From assembly GCA_964035795.1 (NCBI GenBank), contig OZ038320.1, forward strand, positions 24,802,118 to 24,866,117: a stretch of 64,000 nucleotides of DNA, read 5' to 3'. Below the pieces are notes generated by a model that did not search any database, was not told the origin of the DNA, and saw nothing but the letters and a program-made list of their open reading frames with translations. How positions within the stretch are numbered: the stretch's first letter is position 1; the number at the start of each line of letters is the position of its first letter. The position numbers and the translations under genes were made by a program. This DNA comes from Pterobdella sp. o SKG-2022 (Eukaryota; Annelida; Clitellata; Hirudinida; Piscicolidae). Positions 49,293 through 63,566 of this stretch are shown piece by piece.

Positions 49293-51121
49293 TGTACTCC
49301 AATAGCTATATTATTTAATGAATAACCCTATCTCATACTATATATATATATCAGTTTCTATATAGAATCAAGAGTATACTCTTTGAATACATATATAAAT
49401 CTATATATACTCAGAAAAGAAATACCCAAGTATATATATTTATATATACACATATATAGATTCAAGTCATCTACTGATACATGTATATAGGAATGTGAGT
49501 ATAAAAAGAAGAGTTGAAAGATAGGTTATGCACCTTTATTAGGTAGATTTGATAGACAATTTACGGTCGTTTTTATCGTTTAATTTTAGATAATTCATTT
49601 TTAAAATTTCTAGTTAACGATTTTTTTGTTAAATTTAGTGTAATGACATGTATAAAGTCTTTTAATGTTTAGAATAAATGTGATAAAAATGAATAACCAA
49701 AATGATTTCTATGAACAGCTGAGCTAACCAAAACATAAATTATATAACAATCAAACACAATTAGGGATTCAATGCTAGAAAGCAATTGATAGGATTGCAG
49801 GTGTAGATTCAACCCTTATTGGATTAGCAACTGTTCACATGGCCTAATTGGAAAGGTTTGTCATTATTGTGTCAACTTACGGTGATTGTTCTTATACACT
49901 GTATAATCACACAATTTAGAATATAAGCAGAGTTTTCTAGGATTTTGGCACAGTTTTAAAACGTATTTTCATTACAGCAATTTTTTGAATATTTAAAAAC
50001 GAGTTTTCACTATTTGGTATCGTTGTTTTGTATACAACAACAACCTTCTAATATTTAGCAAAAATTACTAACATATAACCAACTTCTCTCATTATATTAC
50101 AAACCAAAATCCTGATAAAAGCCGATTTGGTGATTACACACTAGTTATCAACTTTGCTTACTTTAAGCCAATGCTTTTATAAGATTGAAATTTCAAATAG
50201 TTGAAATTCCATCACGTGCCAGGTATTTTGTCCAATGTTTGTGAACAAGATGTATGTATAGAAAGATCTATATTTTTATATCTATTTTATATTTATTGTT
50301 GCCAATTTATCTTATATATTTTATTATCGCTACGTTTTATTGTTACTATTTTTCTTGGTTTTACTTTTGACAAGCAATGCACGTATGATTATTAATGCTT
50401 TTTGATGAACTTATCAAAAACCATAGTTTTCATTTTATATAAATTTACGTACAGTCTGCCATACAAATGATTTTTCAAAATTTTTGATAGACATGAAAAT
50501 ATACAATAATGAAATTTTTTTTTGATATTCTTACTATCATTACAAGCTTATAAAAGATTATCTAAACTATGGCAAAGGAAACTTATAAATTACTTAAGAT
50601 AGACCTTAAGAAACTAATTTGTCACACGAAACACATTGAGCGTGAAGAAAACATGAAGAATGAAGTGAACATGTAAAGTTAATAGTGGGACATCGAATTT
50701 CAAGTCACCGAAGTGTCTTGTATTGAAGATTAATTTAAAAATATGAAGAATTAGTTTGAATTGAATAAATATTATTTTTATGTTTTGATTTAGTATGTAT
50801 ACTAATGAAAAGAACATTTTAAATGACCTAAGCTGTCAGTTATTTTATTCTATAATAATCATTATATAAAAATCGGTCATTTGAGAAAAAGTGTTAAAAA
50901 TAAAGTCGAAAATAGTTTATATACAAAAAATCGTAAATTTATAACGAATAATAAAAAAATTGAAAATTATATCCATAAAAGTTCCCTCTAAACAGATTAA
51001 TACAATGTTTAATTGAATAAATGAAAAATACTTGTATTAAATTTTAAGATTTTTGCAATAATTATTTATTAGAGTTTACGAAGAGACAAAAATAGGGATA
51101 AAATTGAGTGTTCAAATATTT

Positions 51122-51905
51122 TCAAAGATCTTCGTTCGCCGGTGTACGGCTTCCCTCCAGCTTCCATAGGTCCCTGTCTTGCGCCAGTTCAACTGCTTGA
51201 TCTATGTTTAGTTTGTGGGCTTTTAGATTGTGTTTGATCGTTGTGAAAAGGCTGGTGCTAGGTCTCCCACGCTTTGCGTTTTTTTTCTTGAGGCAATTGA
51301 TAGTGGATTGTTTAGCTGGAACCAGATCATCCATGTGCAGAATATGGCCTAACATTTGCCAGCGTCGCCTTGTCACGATTTGAGAGGGTGGTTCAATCAA
51401 AGCATTCACGGTTTTTGTTTTCATGCGGTTTGGCCTGAAAACCCCACATACATACCGCACCATTTTTCGGTTAAAACTGTCCACTGATCTAACCATCCCC
51501 TTGTCCATTGCCCACGTGCTACAACCAAAAAGCATGATGCTTTGAACGTAAGCTTTGTAGATTCTTAACTTTTTGTTTCTTGTTATGCTCGAGTTCCATA
51601 TTTTTTTTAGCTTGAGCATTGCCGTTCTTGTTAGCTGCTTTGTATCGAGTAGCATGCCCAGTTTTTTCGCATTTTTCCACTCGTTGTCTGATCCGATTTT
51701 GAAAGTCTCCGTTTTCGTGAGATTCATTTTTAGGTTCCACTTTTCCAATATTTTTTCCACTATATTTAAGTTGACGCCATCTTTGCTAATGAAATCAACA
51801 TCATCAGCATATGCAATGTCTTGGGCATGGACATTATTTTTGACTTCTCTCAACGCTGCTTCTAGGTAGGTGGTGAAAAGTACTGGACTGAGATTTGCAA
51901 TAATG
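51122..51905 (-). mobile_element. 5'-truncated non-LTR retrotransposon (LINE), RTE-like
   Basis: On the minus strand an open frame from about 51905 to the stop at 51122 (about 260 codons) encodes the C-terminal half of a reverse transcriptase. It starts inside the palm at NLSPVLFTTYLEAALREV, then has the catalytic YADDVDF motif, a thumb/linker region, RRRWQMLGHILHMDD, KRGRPSTSLFTTIKHNLK and a C-terminal AQDRDLWK. Order and motifs fit RTE-type LINEs. The endonuclease and N-terminal RT are absent and the 5' end meets A/T-only DNA at about 51906, as expected for 5' truncation on insertion. The remaining frame is intact, so the copy may be young. It cannot be autonomous. Confidence 0.88.
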
Positions 51906-52480
51906 ATACGGAATAAAAAATCAATTAAAAAAAATATGTAAAAAAAATAGTAGCTAAAGAATAATAAGTATATAATAATAATTAAAAAAAATAACTAAAA
52001 CAATAATAATAATAACTGAAATAAGAATTTGAAATTAAAAAAAACTGAAACATAATAAAAAAAAAATTAATAATAACTAAAAATAACACTAACTGTAGAA
52101 TAAAGAAATAGAAAAATGATAAATATAAACAAAACAAATAAACAATGACAAGCCTGTCTTAACGTGAACGATTAAACCAGTTGCCTTTAAGCGTGACTTT
52201 AACTCAATTTTGATCGCTTAATAAATAATATAAATAGTAAGAATAAAAAAATAATAATTACAAGAAAAAAAAAGATGAGAACAAAAATAAAAGAATAATA
52301 GTAATAAGAATAAAAAATTGATAACAACAAGAATAAAAAAATAACCACTATAGAAATATTAATGTAATGAATATCAATAATAAACTAATGGATTCATCGA
52401 TAAAGGCAATAGTAAAAAAAGAAATAAGAATAGAAAACAAAAAAAAACATAAAATAAGAAAAAAAAAGAATTATAAGTTT
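51906..52480. repeat. A-rich low-complexity block
   Basis: About 575 bp dominated by AATA, AAT and AAAAT units on the plus strand, broken by one ordinary stretch at about 52146-52215. It directly abuts the truncated 5' end of the LINE fragment. No gene is visible. Confidence 0.7.
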
Positions 52481-54104
52481 TGATTATTCTTATTATTAGT
52501 ATCCTTATTTTTAAAAATTGGAATAATTTGATAAAGTTGTTGGAATTTTTGATTTTGATTTATTTATTTTTAAAATATATTCAAATTCTTCAGTGAATTA
52601 TTTTTAAAATTCAGGTTCATCAATAAAATGAAATATTTTAAATAAGAACTGAAACCAAATGAATTCTGATAAGTAAAGCATGATAAATTACATACATATG
52701 AAGGACTGATATTTGATATATCAATTCAAACACTCAAATTAAAGGTTTTTAAAAAATCCGATTATACATGACTCTTTATGTTGAATTGTATATGGGAAAT
52801 GAATAGAAGAGTTTGTATAACCACTTTTTCTTATGTTTGCTTATAAGCCACCATATTTCTATGGATAAACCTTTTTATAGAAGTTTTTAAGTTTCTAGCT
52901 GATAAGCTTTTGATACGCAGAAATTTCCAATCTTTATAATGCACTAATTTCAATTTTTTGTTTAGTTAGGATCGATTGATAATACTAACTAGTTGACAAG
53001 GCTTACAAAAGCTTCTTGAAACTCTCCATTAGAAAAGTGACTTATTGCAATCATGCTAATTTTGTAGAGACAAATGAGCTTTTTGCGTCTGATCATCGAT
53101 TAAATGACATGAAATGTTGTTTAAAATCCATAATATCAATTGATTTTGGAACTTTAAACAAAATCAAATCACCTGGAACCTTTATTTAACAGATGCAACA
53201 CTACCGTTTTTACATTGACGAATTAATGTTCAACTTGGATCACGCTCCCATATAAATTTTCAAAACTCAAAATTTAACACCAGAAATACAATTCATGTCA
53301 AAATTGATTTATTTCAAAATATCTTAATTTTACGTTGGCTTGATTTTTTAGCTTATGAGTAATTTTTTGAAATACGTTTGAGTTTTTCAAAATCTTTTAC
53401 TATCAAGCTCAAATGCTTTAATTTCAATAATTTCTCTAACTGCAATCTCGGAAGTATCATAAAAATGCTTACGAGCAACAAATGAGTCACTGTTGAGAGA
53501 ATAAGATTGATGAGGATTATTTATTATCTTCCTTTCATTTTTCAAATTATTAAATCAGTCAGTATTTATAATTTTCAAGACCTCTATGAGATGCATAATT
53601 TGATGTAGCTCAAACTATTTGAAATAATTGCAATAACTCATGAGAAAAAAGATGCTTTGAACGTATATGATTTCAAAAAACTTGAACTTGTATAGCCGCA
53701 GAGCTCGAAAACATTGATATTTTGACGCAGGCTGTATTAATGAGTGGTTCTAGTGGCACAACCCGAAAAGTTTCTAAACCCATTTTCTGATACATTCAAG
53801 TAATTTTATGAATATAACTAAAATATATCATAAGCCACTTAGACAAACAATGCTTGAAATATTAAGACACTTCCCACAAAATCGTTTGAAATATAACCAG
53901 CAAAACTCAGGTACCTATCCACGAATGCACATGAATTTATTAGAAACAACATGGAATTGTACCAGAATGTATATTCTATTTAAATCTACTCTAAACACAC
54001 CTACAATTCAAAAACTCAAACAAATTCTCAGAAAGGTTACTAGATTCAGACTTCTTGATTATGAAGAATCATATAATTTTATTCAAATTCATTTTAATAA
54101 TTTA
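52481..54104. other. AT-rich intergenic DNA
   Basis: I see no gene, RNA or clear repeat here. Confidence 0.45.
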
Positions 54105-54350
<246 letters not shown>

Positions 54351-57300
54351 TCATCTATTTATTTTTTAATTAATCTATCTAAAAATATTCATAAATAATT
54401 AAACTACTTTCAAAACACACTACAAACGTTTAACTCTTATTGTTCATACTTAATGTATTATTACAAAAGTAATTGACTACTTTTGAAAAGGTTGAAGCCT
54501 TAGTGCATGTGTAACACCTAAATAGAAGTTTGTTAAAAGGTTTCACTCTAACCTATCGTTTGTTTCAGTTTAAGCTATTATCACATCTAACTAATGCACC
54601 AATCTTTTTACGGAACGTTTTTTTAGGTTTTTAACTTTGAAACGATTGAGTTTTGATTCGTTTGTTTTCAGTGTTTGAGTTTTTATCATTCTTTTAGACC
54701 TGAAAAAAAATTTAACAATTAAAATGAATATCATCAAACTACATTATTTTTTTAACTATTTTCTAATTTTTGTGTTACTTGCTTTTTATTTCCATTCTTC
54801 CTTTTATTAACAATGTGCAATTTAGTCCTTATCCTTAGTCCTTCTTTAAATTTTTCAATTGTTGTTATTTTATTTTCACATAATTCATCTATCATTATGA
54901 ACGCTGTGTTTTTATTATTCTTATTGTTTCATTAATTTGTATTTATACAACAAAAGCATATAAAAATGTAACTTAGATTCATCAAACCATAGTATTGGAA
55001 ACAAACACCATTTTACCTTCTCTTGACTAGCTCTTCATTAGACAGCTATCCAATTTCCTACTACTTTAAGAACATTTTCAATGCATTTAATGTGTTTTTT
55101 CAAAATAATTGTTAATTAAATATTTATTAAGTATATTTTGAAGGCGTTTTGTTACTGGAGTATTGAAGAGTGTTGTAATATAGTTATTTACTGAAGGAGG
55201 AAAATAGTATGGACATAAATGGTTTATTAACAGTTATATATCTATGTGTTTCAATATGGTTTTGAAGAAAGTAGCCAATAACTTCAGGATGAGCTTATTA
55301 GGAATTTATTATTAAATTTTGCTGAAACACATTTCAAACGTTATTAAAAGTTAAAAATAAATGTTGAAAATTTAGAAAATTTGAATTAAATTTTGATGTT
55401 TGAAAAATGTTTTTGTGGGTCAAAATTGAATGAAATCGTGAACTTGAGATTTGAAAGTTATTCGATAAAAACTGATAGTGAAAAAGTGAGAAATGAATTG
55501 AAAACGTGCTAAAGATAAAACGAGAAAGACCCGAGCAACTGTTGGAGTTTTAGTAAAGTGCAAATCTTCCGATAATTAAAAACTTTTAACTATACTATAT
55601 TTTCACCGTCTAATACATTTCACACAAAAAATTTTCAAAGAATATTTCTGCATTCAAAACCTCCTAGAAAGTGAGATAATTTGGCGCCATTATGGGCTAT
55701 AATTAGCGCCTTATTTTGAGACGTCTGTCTACCTAGACATCTTTAATCCTCTCAACAGCTTTTAATACACTTTGCGTAATTTTTGTTTGTTCGAAATAAC
55801 GTCTTTTATGTAGCGTTGATATTGTTGATCTGTTGTAAAATTTTCAATGATTGATGGATTTCCAAGTAAACCTATACTTTTTGTAAAATTATGATTAAGG
55901 TCTTCAATTGTGATTATATCAAGCGAGCTTTTTCATTTTTATCCATATCATCATCAGGTTTAGCATAAGACTGTTTTCCCTTTTATGCCTTATTATATTA
56001 TTTAATTATAAACAATTGAACTTTTTTTTTCGTGAAAAAAATTAAATTTAAATAACTTTAAATTAATTTTTCTAATTTAAAAATAAATAAATTTACATAA
56101 AATAAATTTAAGGTTTCAAAAAAATATTTCACCAAATTACCTTTCAATGCGAACCAGGTTAAAACTTATGCGAAAAACAGATGTATAATCAAATTCAGCA
56201 AAATTAAACATAAATAAAACATGATTTATGATTTTCAAGGAAGAAAAACAACGTGGCTAGTTGTATCTCTGACCAAAACAACAAACAACACCATTATTAA
56301 GGCCTTAATAAATAACCTGAGACTTTTTTTAAAAAATACGGCATCAGAGACCAGATATGAGAGAAATTGAATATTAATCTAGTGATAATTAATTAGTAAG
56401 AGATATATATAATGATAGAAACTAAAAATGAAGAAAAACTAGATAACGTTTTAAAAGAGACCAAAGAAGAGAGCTGAGGTGGAGGGTTGTTTGATGAGAG
56501 AATAGGACAGGCACACGCCATATATTAAGTATTCACATACTTCATAAATTTGGCATTTGCTTTATGAGGCTTGGACAAATTGCCAAACATAAGTTATGTC
56601 AATTGACTTTTATTGTGTATGTTACAATATATTAGATTTTCCATTCTTTATTTTGTATTATATGATGGTTTTGAAATAATTGAATTAAACTTATTGTGTG
56701 TTGTTGAAAGTGGTTTATAAAATTGATGAAATGGATACGATTAAGGAGATTTCGACAGATAATTTTTGATCTTTTAGTTTGAAACTAAACTTTGAATCGT
56801 AATAACACTTTTACAAGCTGCCTAATATTTTCTATTTTTGTGAATTACTTCCATAATTTAAAAACTATAGCATTAATTATAGCACTTTTTCAAACCACTC
56901 ATTACGTTTTTACTAACCTATTCATTTCAACATATCATGGCAAGATTGAGCTTGCTAAAATATATGGTTATTAAAAGAATGCAATAAAGATGTTCAGAAA
57001 GATAAATCAAACATAGAAAAAGTGATGCAACGTGAAAACGAATGATTTATTGAAAACTTTGAAAGTATATATGCATAGTTAAAAATTCCTGCAATTTTTT
57101 TTTAATAAGAAATAAATAATAAAGAATATTTTGTTTTTTACTTGATTTTAATTTCAAATAAATTCTGAATGTTAGTTATATAGTGATCTATAGAGTTTAG
57201 ATATTGGCTTGTTTATGGATTGGAAACTTGTATATTTTAAGAATTATGACATTGTTATATTTCAAACGATCTGAGTTTCATCTTCAAATTAAAAAGTATT

Positions 57301-57386
57301 CAGAAACATTTATTTTCAAAAAATCAAGCTAACAATTTTGTTGAACAGTAGATTTCCTTAGTTAACATTTTTTAAAATTCTTTTTA
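54351..57386. other. AT-rich DNA between two microsatellites
   Basis: No gene is recognised on either strand. Two slightly richer spots, near 55680-55735 and 56450-56525, have no open frame of note. Confidence 0.45.
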
Positions 57387-58040
<654 letters not shown>

Positions 58041-58081
58041 TATAATATTTTCAGACGCCATGTGTTGAGCTTGATGTCTTA

Positions 58082-61000
58082 ATGCCTCGTAGTCCTTTCA
58101 TCTTTTTGTGCTTCGTCTTGCAAGTCTTATCCCATAACTACAAGCCTCTTACTCTTTCATCACTTACCATTATAAAGGCTTCACCAATTAGAAATTATTT
58201 GTATCTTCCAATCCACAACACTGCGAGTCACTACCGTTACAACCCTAGTTACCACCATCACCAGTATAATCGAACAAACTATAAGTATCAATATCGATCT
58301 GTCAATTCAACGAGTCTTCTCAGAAAACTTTGTAGGGTTACTCGTTTAACTTTCAGAGTTGAACGGGTTATAATGGCTAAAACGAAACCAATTTTTTATT
58401 CACGAAGGAAAAAATCTCAAGACATGAAAAAAGTTTATTTCATAGATTTGCGTTATTGCAGTCACAACATATCTCTCAAATTAATTAAAAATCATTCTTA
58501 TTTTTTGTTCCTTATCCCGTCAAAAACCTTTGAATTTCCACCAAGTCACCCTCAACGACAGGCATTACAACGCAACAACCTTCATAACACTCACTCAAAA
58601 AACTTAGTCTTCGCCAAGTTACCGATACCTGTCAACTCAAAATCACAAAGTGCTTTGTCTAGGTTTTTGAAAAAATGTGAGTTTTTAATGCAATAATGTG
58701 GAATTTATCCAACATTATCTAAGCATCTGACTGAATAAGTATTATTCATGTATCAAAATAAACTTAATTTTATTTTTTGGTATATGTAAACACACCCTTA
58801 GACTAATTGTTTTAATTATCTCGTCACAACCCAAATTAAACTACCATCAAATAGTTATAAGCAGCAATAATGAAACGTTCAACTGCGGCTAATTAAAAAG
58901 TAGTTATGAGTCAATAGTAAACAATTAATGAACACAAAAAAGCCAAGTGTGCTGCTTGCGCACTAAGATCAACAATGGAACATTCGATTGTGGTGCGATT
59001 AAGGTGTGGCGATTAATGCACCCAGTTACTTCAAGTTAAATCTATAGGTATAAGAACCCAAAAAAGAACTATCTCATTTTTGCTTATAAAGCACAGTACT
59101 TTGATTTTATTATTTCATGCATAGATGTCCATAGAAATCATGGCTACAGATTCATAAACAAAGTTAAATTTCACTATTTATTTTTAATTAGATAATAAAT
59201 TTGAAAAGCAGTTTTTGAAAAACTTTTGATCAAAAATCTTTCAAAATTTGAACTTCTAACTTTAATGGAAATCTTAATGCAGTTGTGTCAAAATGGAATG
59301 GTTGAATAATTTTAAGTGTGAATATTATGCACCTTAGTTTAAAAATGTAATATTTGTTAGTTTAAATAGAAAGTTGGGTTGAAAAAAAAGTAGTGTGAAT
59401 GCTTTCAAGATCACTATGATAAAATTGCATAAGATAATGTGTTGGAAAACAATTGTTTAGTGTTTTGTTGGACCAATTTTAGGCTTATAGTTCTACTTTT
59501 ATTGTTCTTTATGACGGCTTATATTTTGCAATAAATTAATATTATAAATAATTTATTCATTAATTATGTTCTTTTACTTAGTAAGTATTTAGTATATTTA
59601 TAATAAATATTCAAAAAATTCTTTTCCAGACTCAAAAAATCCCAAATTAATATTATCAACAAAAAGAAGAAAATTGTTATTGAAACAAAATGAGAACCTT
59701 ACATTGGGCTGTCGATTTCACAACGACCAAAACACAAAAACCAAAGCTACCTCAAGATTTGCTGATAACAATTATAAAAACAGACATTTAAAGAGTAATT
59801 TAAGAAACGGTTATTCGAGAATGTTCCATGAAAAACGAAGATCTATAAATTTCTTAGAAAAGGAAAGCTCCGTGAATTTATACAGAAACATTCGTCGCAA
59901 GCATCTAGTCATGCAGTGGTTTAAAAATGGAAAGCCTCTCATACCCACACGTACCAACAAGTTTGTGTTTAAAGTATTTTTCAACCATCCTTTAGTTTCA
60001 GTAATTTTTCAAAAATTCATTCCATCATTCTGTCATTCAAGCCAAGTATACCTCTGTTCAAGGGCTTGTTTATGAAACAAAACATTGTGTTCTAGAAATG
60101 TTTCAAATCACTGTTTGCGTCGATAAAAATTTCTTAAAACTGAGTAATTATAAACCCAATAAAAATATTCTATACCATCACTAATATATGAAAAATTAAA
60201 TTCACATCAAAACACTGAACCACCTTTAAACCGCAGAAAAAAAACAGCCCTGCAAATCAGGGATGCCCGTCAGGACCACAATGGAGTATACAGATGTGTT
60301 GCTTCTTACATGGAGTCCAAGCTGTATTCTCCAAAATTGTATCTTTCCGTAAAGTCAGGTTAGCCAGCATATTTAACTTTTTTATACATGTCGCTTTTAT
60401 AACTTTTTTATAGTAAATCAACCATTCGGTGGCTCCTAACTGGGGTTTCGGCTTATAAATTTCGTTTATTTTTGGGAAGCTTTTATTATAAATGGATATT
60501 TTATTTATATTTTCACTATAAATTCATAATATCGATAATTTAGTGAAAATATGTACTGAGAATAAATGAAAATTTTTTTATTCAAAACCATGTCTTTTAT
60601 ATGTTATCTTCCTTGTTTCTCGTAAGCCTCAAAATTAAAATATGAAAATTTAATTTAAATTCATCATAAAACATGGGTTTATGGACAATTTATTAAATAA
60701 ATGAGTTAAAAAACAAATTATATATAGATCACCAATAATAATTAATACTCAAATGAGTATAATAGAGTGTTAGACACACTTGAAAAGTAACCGAAGTTGT
60801 ATAAATGAATTTAAAACTGGGTTCCAACAAATTTTTTTGCCTTTCTATTGAGACTAATTTTCAAGGAGTGGTTTCTCACGTTTAAGTTAATAATTTTTTA
60901 GCAAGAATATTGAATGTGCCTAAAAAATAAACTTTTTACCGATTATTATGAAACCAAGCAAGTTTATTTCATAGGGTTTTCAATACGAACAAGATATAAA

Positions 61001-62878
61001 ACCTTTAAAACGTAACTTTTACTCTAGTTTAGCGTTCTTTTATTAAATTTTTGAATATATAAAGAAATAAATGAAAGAAAAGTTATTAAAGTAGACAACT
61101 ATAGAAATGCAATCAGAAAGAATACATGGTGTTATAATTAGAAGCTCGTGGCTATAATAATCAAAAGGACACGGACTTGTCAAATCTAATTTTTGATACC
61201 AGAGCTTGTAATGTAGAATATATTACTTTGAAAAATATTTTTTAAATTTATGTAAAAATTGTTTTCAAGGTGGATGATATAGATGAATTACATTTCTGAT
61301 CGACTGCTGAGCGATTAGGGGAAAACGAAAAAGTCAACTTATAATAGATGATAATGAGCCTTTGTTGTCTAAGCCATCTTAAAATGCTTGGCATATTTTT
61401 CCAGCATACAACACAATAAATTACTTAGATTGCTTTACGAGCTGACATTCTAGAAAACCAGCCGAGGATTATTTTTTAGGTGTGGAGTCGCTGTGGAAGT
61501 TTGATTTATTTTAATTAGGATATCTGTTTTAGACGAGTTTTTTTTTCATTTAGAAATATTAAATAGTTTATGAAATATCAAAAATGTTATTAGTAATTAA
61601 TGTTAAATTTATACCAAAAAACCTTTATCTAAAACACCTATATATTTGCTTTTAACAAATTTTATACTCACTTTTACATGCCGTACAATTGAACAAGCAA
61701 TGAAAGATAATACTGATGTCAAGTTTTATCCAAAAAAGAAAACTAAATACTTTCACTAAAAGTGAAACCAGTATAATATTTGATACTTTAAGCTCAAAAA
61801 CCCGGAAACTTTCAAATCTAAATTATGCAGCTTTGTTAGAAGTTCAAAAAAAGAAGGTTTATCCAAACGTGAAAATTTAGAATTATTTCGGAAAGAGTTA
61901 ACGTAAGGAGACAAATTGCAATTTAATACAATTGAATTTGATATGATTTTATCAATATGAGAATTTTTAAAAATGCCTTTATTCAAGAAGTTAGCTGATA
62001 TTTTGATGAGTGAAAAAAATTCTGAGTTTGATTAAATTATATGAACTTAAAACTATTAAAAAAAATACTTACACTGCCTTTAAGAAACTAGATAAAATCT
62101 ATTAAGGAGTTTGTATACATTAAATTTCAAATATTTACTTAATGTTGTTGTATTGCATACTTCGGGTTAATTCCATTTAAGCTTCTGAGGCGCAATTATG
62201 CATTTAACACAAAAATACACACCCTTACTGATTTAGTTTCACAAGTGAATTTACAATTATTCTTCATGGATATAATTATTCAACATGGAAGAATTAAATA
62301 TAGATTATTCAAATGATGAAAACTATCATACACCCACATCTTTCGATTTTTCGATATATTTTACAATCCATTTTTTATTCATTTTTATTTTAAGTTTTTC
62401 TTCATCAAATTTTCATTTATTTTCTGTTTACTATTCAAATTATGCTTCTAATATGAATAAAAGATTTTTTCTATATTTTTAATTCCTTCATTTTCATTCA
62501 TTTTTTTTTATTGAAGAACCAATATACCATTATCCCCCTCATCTCTAGAAGACACGTCACACCACTTTGACACCTGTAGCAGGGGTGGGTACTGCTTGAA
62601 TGGAGGAGTGTGTAGTGAAGTTCCCAAACTCAATATGACTTTGTGCTCGTAAGATGGCGCTTTCAACTATTATTATTTTTATTATTATTATTGTAACTAA
62701 TGTTATTATTTTTAAATTAATATTTTAGCTAATAAAGTTAATAATTAGTAGTTTGTTTCCAATAGAATCATTCATAAATTCACAACCTTTTTGAAACTTA
62801 AACGATGGTTCTGACGGAAATTTTTGAAATTCGTCAAGATGCCAAAAAGGATTTGAGGGCAAAAGGTGTGAAGAAAAA
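58082..62878 (+). CDS. secreted Ig + EGF growth factor, neuregulin/Vein type
   Basis: Exons: 58082-58676 (may begin at 58055), 59630-59960, 60237-60358, 62549-62648, 62839-62878; phases agree, 396 codons seen. The first residues (MPRSPFIFLCFVLQVLSHNY) look like a signal peptide, followed by a basic, Tyr/Asn/Ser-rich linker. An Ig C2-type domain follows: LTLGC, then VMQWFKNGKPL, then DHNGVYRCVAS. Next is a complete EGF module split by an intron: C1 x5 C2 x5 C3 x10 C4 x C5 x8 C6 (TCSRGGYCLNGGVC...LCSCQKGFEGKRC). Signal, Ig, EGF is the layout of Drosophila Vein and of Ig-neuregulins, which are ErbB/EGFR ligands. The Ig Cys-to-Trp spacing is about 70 residues instead of about 12, because of a basic insertion. 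The exon 2 donor is GTTTGT, chosen by phase. The 3' end is unresolved: a GT follows at 62879, and reading through gives a hydrophobic tail and stop. Confidence 0.85.
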
Positions 62879-63231
62879 GTGACTGAACAAAAAAGTTATT
62901 TTTTTATATTATTTCTATTATTTTTTACAATATTATTTCTTTAATTTTTTCTATTTGATTTTATCCTATTTATTTAATTTTTTCTAACGTTTTGTATTAT
63001 AAATATTATTAGTTTTATAAGTTTATCTACACTTTTAGAGAAGAAAAGTAACGCATTGGATTGAACTAATTAAAAATTTATGTCTCAGTACTATGATACT
63101 AACAAAAAAGATTTAAAAATAACGAAAAATGATATTAATTGAATAAATTTCAAATGAATTACTTAATTTAATCGTATTAAAGTTCTAAACTAAAGTAACA
63201 AAGTTTAAATATTAAAGTGTCATGAATGATT
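62879..63231. other. probable intron or 3' region of the Ig-EGF gene
   Basis: A/T-rich DNA. Reading through the donor at 62879 gives about 21 mostly hydrophobic codons before a stop near 62944, which could be a membrane anchor or merely T-rich intron. I see nothing else. Confidence 0.4.
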
Positions 63232-63566
63232 TAGGGTTTTTCAATTCAATTCAAAATCTTTGCAATTGCCTGCCAAATCTTTGCAATTGACTTTCAAATC
63301 TTTGCATTTGCGCACCAAATCATTGCATTTGCTTACAAAATTTTTGCAATTGGTTACCAAATTTAAAAAAAAAAATTAATTAAAAATAAATTAAGTTTGA
63401 TTATTCAAAAAATAAACGAAATTTTGTAAAATTTTATTTTTCAAGTTCAAAATAAATTTTTTAAATTGAAATGAAAAAACCGAAAAAAAATTTTTTTTGA
63501 GGTATCTTGAGCTTCTCTCTGAAAAGTACCAAGTACCGTGCTCTTGAATTGAATTGAAAAACCCTA
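63232..63566. mobile_element. MITE-like element with 23-bp terminal inverted repeats
   Basis: A perfect 23-bp inverted repeat bounds 335 bp: the left end begins TAGGGTTTTTCAATTC and the right end is its reverse complement ending GAAAAACCCTA at 63566. Next to the left end, 63254-63358 holds five tandem copies of a 21-bp unit of the form AAATCTTTGCAATTGNNTNNC. No coding frame is present. Inverted repeats plus subterminal repeats and no gene fit a non-autonomous DNA transposon. I could not define a target-site duplication, so the superfamily is open. Confidence 0.8.

Larger units (their letters stand above)
41916..51121. other. gene-poor region with scattered exon-like islands
   Basis: No gene is recognised. 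Islands with more G+C and open frames stand out: 42725-42804 (+), 42880-42950 (+), 43058-43541 (+), 45062-45134 (-), 48021-48081 (+, between an AG and an AG|GTGATA donor) and about 48560-48690 (-, with IGVAWRLDMKQ). None can be joined into a gene by eye. Small structures include a 7-bp hairpin CGCCTCT/AGAGGCG at 42504-42529 and AATAACGGGG/CCCCGTATT near 44168-44190. The remainder is A/T-rich filler. Confidence 0.4.

Noticed and set aside
63254..63358. CRISPR-like array of five short repeats
   Set aside because: The repeats are contiguous without spacers, diverged, lie inside a terminal inverted repeat element and are in animal DNA.
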